Positions 1-4,233 of a DNA stretch of 13,515 nucleotides are shown one piece after another. How positions within the stretch are numbered: position 1 is the first letter of the stretch; each line of letters begins with the position of its first letter. This stretch comes from an uncultured Bacteroidales bacterium (GTDB lineage: Bacteria; Bacteroidota; Bacteroidia; Bacteroidales; UBA932), in NCBI GenBank assembly GCA_934702165.1, contig CAKUYG010000040.1, forward strand, positions 1 to 13,515. Direction: 5' to 3'. A program made the translations under genes and the position numbers. Below the pieces are notes generated by a model that saw nothing but the letters and a program-made list of their open reading frames with translations, ran no database searches and was not told where the DNA came from.

Positions 1-56
1 GCTTGAGTTGTAAAGATATAAAAATTCGTAGAAACCACGAACAGTCCGCGTCTTTC

Positions 57-86
57 CAGGTGTGAGCCGTATCTGCCCCACACCTG
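57..86. repeat. 8-bp perfect hairpin with 14-nt loop
   Basis: CAGGTGTG at 57-64 is perfectly complementary to CACACCTG at 79-86. There is no T-tract on either side, so a simple intrinsic terminator is unlikely. It lies just beyond the minus-strand terminator at 98-135 and could belong to the leader of a gene left of the window, but no such gene is visible. Confidence 0.45.
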
Positions 87-97
87 CACCCCGCCCG

Positions 98-135
98 AAA
101 AAAAATCCGGGAGGCCTTTTTTAGGGGCCACCCGG
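98..135 (-). terminator. Intrinsic terminator reading leftward
   Basis: The arms are CCGGG (107-111) plus GGCC (113-116), pairing with GGCC (126-129) plus CCCGG (131-135). A single A/A mismatch separates the two helices and the loop is 9 nt. On the minus strand the hairpin is followed by one A and then eight Ts (105-98), the classic rho-independent form. No established minus-strand gene lies upstream of it in the window, so its transcript is probably short. Confidence 0.7.
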
Positions 136-192
136 ATGAAGCCGGTCATAGTCTGTTGATATATATTCTATGCTATTAAGCAGAAATTTCAT
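121..192 (-). CDS. Possible 23-aa small ORF ending in terminator
   Basis: An ATG at 192-190 opens 23 codons, starting MKFLLNSIEY and ending HPGGP, with TAA at 123-121 inside the loop of the terminator hairpin. A purine stretch GGGGAAAC precedes the ATG. About 30 nt upstream, at 230-223, is TATATTTG, which matches the Bacteroidota -7 consensus TAnnTTTG, but no good -33 box is seen. Promoter-like box, short frame and terminator together suggest a small transcript, perhaps an sRNA, a small-protein mRNA or an attenuation leader. I do not recognise the peptide, and the frame continues upstream as a longer open frame, so it may be chance. Confidence 0.2.
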   Translation of the reverse strand: MKFLLNSIEYISTDYDRLHPGGP

Positions 193-360
193 GTTTCCCC
201 GGCAGACGGGAGCTTGTTTTTGCAAATATAGCCATCTGTTTTTTAATCCGCACACCGTACAATCAAATGAACCTAAATTGACCCGGCGTGAACCATTGTG
301 GACCGAGGCGCAGGTCACAGAGGCGGTGAGCACGAGACGGCCGGACGGGCTCGAAGCGGT

Positions 361-400
361 GGCAGATGATGGCAGCAGACGGCGGCAGACGGTGGCAGCT
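361..400. repeat. 10-bp tandem repeat, about four units
   Basis: Four 10-nt units lie head to tail: GGCAGATGAT, GGCAGCAGAC, GGCGGCAGAC and GGTGGCAGCT. The middle two differ by a single base. The last unit is also the first 10 nt of the 108-bp palindromic repeat, so the array abuts and merges with that element. A related GGTGGCAG occurs at 358-365. Confidence 0.55.
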
Positions 401-498
401 AACTCGCTGACTGTCAATTATAAAAGCGCTTCGCCTATCCACAAAATCGTACAAGCGATATCACTATTCACCTAATTATCAAGCTTTTATCCGCCACC
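391..498. repeat. 108-bp REP-like palindromic repeat, left copy
   Basis: This copy starts with GGTGGCAGCTAA and ends with TTATCCGCCACC. The termini are inverted repeats matching at 10 of 12 positions. An ungapped hand comparison with 2575-2682 gives 74 identities in 108, and the two copies have exactly the same length and the same direction. Internally there is a perfect AAGCGCTT palindrome and an ATCG/CGAT mini-hairpin. The copies bracket a Y1 transposase-like gene, so they may be REP/BIME-type elements or the left and right ends recognised by that enzyme. Binding is inferred, not seen. Confidence 0.75.
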
Positions 499-797
499 AC
501 CTCCCCAAGCAGAATACCCAAGAACCAACACAACCTCACGGCTCCCCGTTAAGAATCATCTCACAAACAGTCCTGCCATCATCGGCGAACCACACATGCA
601 CCACTTTGTCGGACACCCAAATAATCAATAAGTTGCGTAACATTTGGCATTTTTCGTCAGTCATGCGCCACCGCACACTCTTTATTCAAAAAGAAAATTT
701 TCGACAAGCGAAAACAAAGGCAAAACCTGTTTTGACTCTGCCGAGCATAGAAAAGTAGCACGGAGCGAATCCGCCCTCAAGAATCTTTACCAGATCT

Positions 798-819
798 GCG
801 GCTACTTATTTTTTGCCGC
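798..819. repeat. Small GCGGC/GCCGC hairpin
   Basis: GCGGC at 798-802 pairs with GCCGC at 815-819 around a 12-nt T-rich loop. There is no T-tract after it. Its role is unknown. Confidence 0.25.
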
Positions 820-828
820 TTACTAAAT

Positions 829-871
829 GTGCACCGTGGCAGGATCTGAGCCGGCCCAATACAAGAGCACC
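829..871 (+). repeat. Second flank similarity, left copy
   Basis: This segment begins GTGCA, contains CCGGC and ends with a GAGCA block. It aligns with 2711-2751 if about 2 nt of gaps are allowed; the last 23 positions share about 18 bases by eye. It is a second, weaker match between the left and right flanks of the transposase block, outside the 108-bp repeats. The distance to the 108-bp repeat is about 330 nt here and about 28 nt on the right, so the flanks are not simply duplicated. Confidence 0.35.
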
Positions 872-908
872 ACAATATACGATGCATAACGATACCAACA
901 GAAAAAAC

Positions 909-939
909 TTGGATTCCCCACAACGATTCGCTAACTTGC
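909..939 (+). promoter_or_regulatory. Weak candidate promoter for transposase gene
   Basis: TTG at 909-911, a 20-nt spacer and TAACTTGC at 932-939 resemble the Bacteroidota TTTG-N19/20-TAnnTTTG promoter, with two mismatches in the -7 box. The expected start of transcription would be about 10-15 nt before the ATG at 958. Confidence 0.25.
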
Positions 940-957
940 GTCAACTAAATTCAGACT

Positions 958-1875
958 ATGGGACACAATGGGGATAGAATCAGAGGTGAAAGACGTGTTT
1001 GGCACATTTACCAAAGGGCTCGCCACGGATTTGTAGTATTCTACAACACAAGAGATTGCCTTGTGTTCTTCACGGTTTTTTCAATGAAAGCGACACGGCA
1101 TAATATCAAGGTATTAGGTTTATGCCTGATGTTCAACCATATCCACATCATCATAGAAGCTTCTGACAAAGCTCTCGTCGCAGCATTCATGCGGGATGTC
1201 ATATCCCGTTTCGCAATGCTTTACAACAAGAGGCATGGTATCTCGGGGCAGCTTTTCAGAAGCTACGGTATTGCTCTCAAAAAGGGAGACAAAGCAATCA
1301 GGACGACGCTCGCGTATCTCTACAACAATCCAGTAGAAGACCGCCTATGCCGGAAAGCCGAAGAATGGCAATGGAATTTTCTTGCATACGCACAGTCAGC
1401 ATATCCTTTCTCAGACAAACTGATCCTCAAAAGAGCCACAAAAAGACTCCGCCGCTCAATAGAACAAGTAAGAGTTCTTCGCGAAACAGGATACATACTT
1501 GGATACGAAGCGATCGAGAGTCTTTGCAAAGAACTGGATACCACGGAGAAAAAGCAGATGGTCGATTACATAATCAAATTATACTCAGTCATCGACTTCC
1601 GCTCAACCACTTCATTCTACGGAAATTATAGCAAAATGTCGCGCGCATTCGAAAGCAATACCGGCAGCGAATACGACATTGCAGAATCTTATGAAAACCA
1701 CTCCGGACCATCATATAGGAAGATGTCTCTATACGCATCCAGAGATATTCACAACCTATTATGCCAGCCGCTGCAAATCAGGGAAATGTATATGGCAGAA
1801 CTTCTCCGAAACTGTCAAGTCAAAAGACATCATGCAATGAAGTTCCTGCACATGGATTCCGAGGAGGCAAAATGA
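958..1875 (+). CDS. REP-associated tyrosine (Y1/HUH) transposase-like protein
   Basis: This 305-aa protein belongs to the IS200-like/RAYT transposase family, single-strand DNA endonucleases that recognise hairpins. The sequence shows the HUH pair H61-I-H63 in the context LMFNHIHIII, equivalent to the usual MPNHxHLL. It also shows AYLYNNPV at 119-126, equivalent to the family's YIHLNPV, making Y120 the likely catalytic tyrosine, and EEWQWNFLAYA, equivalent to the family's W-x-W-S-S-Y block. The catalytic domain fills about residues 14-146. The remaining ~160 residues have no clear match, but about 270-300 (QIREMYMAELL...MKFLHM) resemble a helix-turn-helix. The ATG at 958 leaves a family-like N-terminus. 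The gene lies between two direct 108-bp palindromic repeats, its likely substrates. By eye it is more AT-rich than the housekeeping genes. It could be a domesticated RAYT or the enzyme of an IS200/IS605-like element. Confidence 0.85.
   Translation: MGHNGDRIRGERRVWHIYQRARHGFVVFYNTRDCLVFFTVFSMKATRHNIKVLGLCLMFNHIHIIIEASDKALVAAFMRDVISRFAMLYNKRHGISGQLFRSYGIALKKGDKAIRTTLAYLYNNPVEDRLCRKAEEWQWNFLAYAQSAYPFSDKLILKRATKRLRRSIEQVRVLRETGYILGYEAIESLCKELDTTEKKQMVDYIIKLYSVIDFRSTTSFYGNYSKMSRAFESNTGSEYDIAESYENHSGPSYRKMSLYASRDIHNLLCQPLQIREMYMAELLRNCQVKRHHAMKFLHMDSEEAK
1861..1867 (+). promoter_or_regulatory. Strong Shine-Dalgarno-like GAGGAGG
   Basis: GAGGAGG sits 4 nt before the ATG at 1872, inside the last codons of the transposase gene. 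Strong Shine-Dalgarno sites are uncommon in Bacteroidota, so it is notable. It also encodes Glu-Glu, so it may be coincidental. Confidence 0.3.
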
Positions 1876-1970
1876 ATAAAGGTCAGCAAAAACAAAACAG
1901 ACAACAAAATAATTACGTACCTTTCAGACATGAAGTACAAGAACTTTTATATGTTGCCGGAATGCTCTGA
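1872..1970 (+). CDS. Possible 32-aa ORF overlapping transposase stop
   Basis: An ATG at 1872 overlaps the transposase stop codon as ATGA, with GAGGAGG just upstream, an arrangement typical of translational coupling. The peptide starts MNKGQQKQNRQQNN, rich in Gln and Asn, and ends YVAGML before TGA at 1968-1970. Its 3' part overlaps the start of the HicB-like gene at 1930 in another frame. It could be a real small protein, or a ribosome landing track that delivers ribosomes to the HicB-like gene, which has no visible Shine-Dalgarno site of its own. I know no homologue. Confidence 0.35.
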   Translation: MNKGQQKQNRQQNNYVPFRHEVQELLYVAGML

Positions 1971-2493
1971 CAACAGCTATTCCGGAAAAATCACCGGAGA
2001 AAAGGATCTCGGTATCATAGAATCCGATTCCATGGATGAACTGACAAAAGAATTTCAAAAGACAGTTGACGACTATCTTGAAGAAAAGAAAGTCCGCGGT
2101 GAAAGAAAACGAAAGAGAGCCGTAATATCAATATTGATATTCCTCACCATTATCATTTCAATGACAGCGACTTGTCCAACTAAAGACAAGCACATTTCCG
2201 CCTTCTCCAACCAGTTCACAGCCATATTGAATGACAGCGCAGATGCAGATAAGACAGGGCTGGCGGCAATCGGAGTTCTATTCGGGAACCAAATCATAGG
2301 TGCACTTGTCAGCCATTATCTCGTGATTGATGACTGCTTTATCTTCAATGTAGGGAAACTCCATTATGGAGGGAAAGCACGCATCGTATCAATAGGTGTC
2401 TTCGGCCACGTCTTTACCGCATCGCAAAAACAGATCGAAGAAGCCGTCCACAACGACAAAGATTTGCAGGAACTCATGGGCGGCCTGATTTAG
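1930..2493 (+). CDS. HicB-like domain, membrane segment and DUF4359-like domain protein
   Basis: The 187-aa product appears to have three parts. Residues 1-52 look like the N-terminal fold of HicB-family antitoxins: MKYKNFY, then GKITGEKDLG, then a DSMDELTKEF...VDDYLE stretch. Residues 53-64 are strongly basic, and 65-80 form one hydrophobic helix, consistent with an N-in membrane anchor. Residues 81-165 (TCPTKDKH..., VDD-like VIDDCFIFNVGKLHYGGK, GVFGHVFT) resemble the DUF4359 family of Bacteroidota, as I recall it. No HicA toxin gene is next to it. Its start lies 54 nt after the transposase stop and overlaps the 32-aa ORF, so co-transcription with the transposase is likely. Function is unknown. 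The domain calls are from memory of family patterns; HicB is the firmer of the two. Confidence 0.7.
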   Translation: MKYKNFYMLPECSDNSYSGKITGEKDLGIIESDSMDELTKEFQKTVDDYLEEKKVRGERKRKRAVISILIFLTIIISMTATCPTKDKHISAFSNQFTAILNDSADADKTGLAAIGVLFGNQIIGALVSHYLVIDDCFIFNVGKLHYGGKARIVSIGVFGHVFTASQKQIEEAVHNDKDLQELMGGLI

Positions 2494-2574
2494 AAGTCGA
2501 AACGTTGAACATCTTCACCTGCGCATTGCATTTGGCGAACAGAAAGCAAGGAAGGAGAAGAAGACATAGAGAGC

Positions 2575-2682
2575 GGTGGCGGATAAGACGCTGACTATCA
2601 AGCAAAAGAGCTTTCAGCCTCCACTCAAATCGCGGCAAGACATATCGTTATTCGCTTATATATCAAGTACTTATCCGCCACC
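2575..2682. repeat. 108-bp REP-like palindromic repeat, right copy
   Basis: The termini GGTGGCGGATAAG (2575-2587) and CTTATCCGCCACC (2670-2682) are perfect 13-bp inverted repeats. Inside, GCTGA (2590-2594) with AAGC (2600-2603) can pair with GCTT (2610-2613) and TCAGC (2614-2618), giving a bulged hairpin; TATCAAG occurs twice (2596-2602 and 2661-2667). The element has the same length and direction as the left copy at 391-498. Together they delimit a 2.29-kb segment carrying the transposase-like gene. I see no target-site duplication outside the pair, as expected for HUH/Y1-type elements. Confidence 0.78.
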
Positions 2683-2710
2683 GTACCCAACATAGGCAGA
2701 CACCACCAAA

Positions 2711-2751
2711 GTGCAGTGACAGGGCCGGCACCGGCTCAACACAGGAGCATC
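2711..2751 (+). repeat. Second flank similarity, right copy
   Basis: This is the partner of 829-871. It includes GCCGG-CA-CCGGC, a 5-bp hairpin at 2724-2735 that is only half present in the left copy. It begins 28 nt after the 108-bp repeat. Confidence 0.35.
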
Positions 2752-2755
2752 GCCG

Positions 2756-2800
2756 GTGGCGACCCTGCCACGACGCTCACCAACCCAACGACCTGTCGTT
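2756..2800. repeat. Two short perfect hairpins
   Basis: GTGGC (2756-2760) pairs with GCCAC (2767-2771) over a 6-nt loop. AACGAC (2787-2792) pairs with GTCGTT (2795-2800) over CT. A similarly built CAAAAC-CT-GTTTTG lies at 721-734 on the other side of the transposase block. No T-tracts follow them. Confidence 0.35.
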
Positions 2801-2987
2801 CACGCGCCGCAAAAGTCTGGCAAAAAAAGAAAAGGCAACCCATACGCTAAAGTCGGGCGGACACGAAAGCCGAATCACCCGCGAAAGCCAACCCGGCCAT
2901 GAAAAACAGAGCAACCACAAAAGACAGCCACCCACGGGAGACAGACCGGACACGACGGCCGGACAACGTGAATTCCGATAACTTTTG

Positions 2988-2995
2988 TATATTTG
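2988..2995 (+). promoter_or_regulatory. Promoter -7 box TATATTTG
   Basis: TATATTTG matches the Bacteroidota -7 consensus TAnnTTTG exactly. A clear -33 TTTG at the usual distance is missing. If used, transcription would start near 3000-3003, leaving a leader of about 150 nt before the phosphatase ATG at 3154. Confidence 0.4.
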
Positions 2996-3153
2996 CCAAG
3001 ATTCGAAGGCGGCCGGAAAGACTCTGCGGCTAGCAGTGAGACCGAAGATGCAAGCACAAGCGGCCCAAGCCGTGCAATAAGTCGACCGAAACCAGAGGCC
3101 ACAAGGAATCAGAATACCACAAGACGCACAGAACCAACGACAACGGACAAAAT

Positions 3154-3606
3154 ATGAAACGAATCCTTTTCATATGCCACGGTAATATTTGCAGAAGCCC
3201 GATGGCGGAATTCATACTCAAAGCCCTGCTCAGAGCAAGGGGCGATGAAGACCAGTACCTTATAGAGTCGGCGGCCGTCTCTGACGAAGAATACGGCAAC
3301 CCCATCTATCCGCCGGCAAAGCGCTGCCTCAAGCAGCACGGCGTCCAGTTCGACCAGACCAAGACCGCCCGCACCGTCACCCCGGAAGATTACCGGAAAT
3401 TCGACCGCATCATCTGCATGGACACCAGCAATCTCCGCTGGCTCGAAAGAGTGATGGGTCCAGACCCCGACGGCAAAGTCCACCTGCTGATGTCATATAC
3501 CGGACACAGCCGCGACGTCGTGGACCCATGGTACACCGGAGACTTCGAACAGGCATTCCAAGACATCCTTGAAGGCTGCGAGGCTATGCTCAAGGCCGGG
3601 ATATAA
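3154..3606 (+). CDS. Low-molecular-weight protein tyrosine phosphatase
   Basis: This 150-aa cytoplasmic enzyme removes phosphate from tyrosine residues through a cysteinyl-phosphate intermediate. The P-loop C8-HGNIC-R14-S is the CX5R(S/T) signature at the usual N-terminal place, and D124 in DPWY is the general acid of the family. The length is normal. The gene stands alone on the plus strand, with a promoter-like box about 160 nt upstream and a hairpin after its stop. No tyrosine kinase or capsule gene is nearby, so the substrate is unknown. Members may act in exopolysaccharide control or, less likely here, arsenate reduction. Confidence 0.93.
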   Translation: MKRILFICHGNICRSPMAEFILKALLRARGDEDQYLIESAAVSDEEYGNPIYPPAKRCLKQHGVQFDQTKTARTVTPEDYRKFDRIICMDTSNLRWLERVMGPDPDGKVHLLMSYTGHSRDVVDPWYTGDFEQAFQDILEGCEAMLKAGI

Positions 3607-3624
3607 AAAGCTCCGGAATATAAA

Positions 3625-3650
3625 AGAGCTCTCCGCAAACGGGGAGCTCT
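3625..3650. terminator. Hairpin terminator between convergent genes
   Basis: AGAGCTCTCCG at 3625-3635 pairs with CGGGGAGCTCT at 3640-3650, 11 bp including one G-T, around a CAAA loop. On the minus strand it is followed by TTTATATT, so it best serves the leftward 181-aa/rsh transcript. On the plus strand the tail is not T-rich. It lies between the phosphatase stop and the convergent 181-aa gene's stop. Confidence 0.65.
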
Positions 3651-3682
3651 CTCACAAAACAGGCGACAGAAAACCGGAGGCC

Positions 3683-4228
3683 CTAATTGACCAGCACTTT
3701 CTTATAGCCGAGACGTTTGATCTCTATTGCTGCACCAATGCGGTACAATACTGTGTAGGCGCGCACAAGCACATAGAAACCGAGATCCGTCTGCGGCTCG
3801 ATGCTCTCGTGCCTTATCAGGCCGAGAGTGGCAAGGGCACAGCTCAGAAGTGTGTCGTTGATCTTCTTGGCCTCAGGGTCATCAGCCTTGAATCCCAGCA
3901 CGTCCTGCAGGATGTGCTCGTCCATGTTGTCCCAACCTTTGCTGCCATAATACGACTTATAGCTGTCATCCTTGTGAGCCTCCCAGTCCACATCCCAGTT
4001 GTGGGCCACGCCCATCCCCAGAAATGCCGCCCACGAAAGCGCGGCTTCCGGATAAGCGTTGAAATTCTCCACAGCGTCCGCAGTATAGTCCTTGATATAG
4101 GAATCCCATTTTTCATCGATATCGGGACTCCTGAGCACTTCGTCACCCAACAGGCCCGCGCCCTGGCAGACCTTGAGGAGACCGTCTTCGAGAATCTTCT
4201 CGAACCTGTCCAAATATTCTGTATCCAT
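3683..4228 (-). CDS. Conserved-looking protein of unknown function downstream of rsh
   Basis: I do not recognise this 181-aa protein. It is acidic, looks mostly helical, and has no signal peptide or clear membrane helix. The middle is rich in Trp and Asp (NWDVDWEAHKDDSYK near residues 77-91). A moderately hydrophobic stretch, about 60-75, precedes it. The ATG lies 5 nt after the rsh stop codon, so it is almost certainly translated from the same message, and a terminator hairpin follows. The tight linkage suggests a role connected with the stringent response or simple co-regulation, but that is inference from position only. Confidence 0.75.
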   Translation of the reverse strand: MDTEYLDRFEKILEDGLLKVCQGAGLLGDEVLRSPDIDEKWDSYIKDYTADAVENFNAYPEAALSWAAFLGMGVAHNWDVDWEAHKDDSYKSYYGSKGWDNMDEHILQDVLGFKADDPEAKKINDTLLSCALATLGLIRHESIEPQTDLGFYVLVRAYTVLYRIGAAIEIKRLGYKKVLVN

Positions 4229-4233
4229 GATAG

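Larger units (their letters stand above)
1..957. other. Gene-poor region with hairpins and repeats
   Basis: No convincing large coding region is seen here. Open frames on both strands lack recognisable motifs and mostly start at weak codons; the one at 644-826 would begin with TTG. The stretch holds two hairpins at 57-86 and 107-135, a 10-bp tandem repeat at 361-400, a 108-bp palindromic repeat at 391-498, small perfect inverted repeats at 698-714 and 721-734, and a GCGGC/GCCGC hairpin at 798-819. From 499 to 828 I see nothing else I can name. Confidence 0.6.
2494..3153. other. Non-coding region with right repeat and promoter
   Basis: No gene is supported in these 660 nt. It contains the right 108-bp repeat (2575-2682), a weak second flank match (2711-2751), three short perfect hairpins (2724-2735, 2756-2771, 2787-2800) and a promoter-like box at 2988-2995. 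The last ~150 nt would be the 5' leader of the phosphatase gene, with no motif that I recognise. Confidence 0.6.

Noticed and set aside
170..475. 101-codon open frame on the plus strand
   Set aside because: It runs through the tandem repeat and into the palindromic repeat, has no motif, and its composition is repeat-driven.
644..826. 60-codon open frame before the transposase gene
   Set aside because: It starts at TTG, has no ribosome site or family pattern, and overlaps small inverted repeats; not supported as a gene.
1930..2493. A complete HicAB toxin-antitoxin system
   Set aside because: No HicA-like small double-stranded-RNA-binding protein is next to it; the 32-codon frame upstream is too short and lacks the HicA His motif.
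391..2682. CRISPR array or classic DDE insertion sequence
   Set aside because: There are only two widely spaced repeat copies and no spacer pattern. The enzyme has an HUH pair and a Tyr rather than a DDE triad, and no target-site duplication is seen.
3048..3080. 10-codon leader peptide before the phosphatase gene
   Set aside because: The frame (MQAQAAQAVQ) has no ribosome site or regulatory codon run; it is easily chance.
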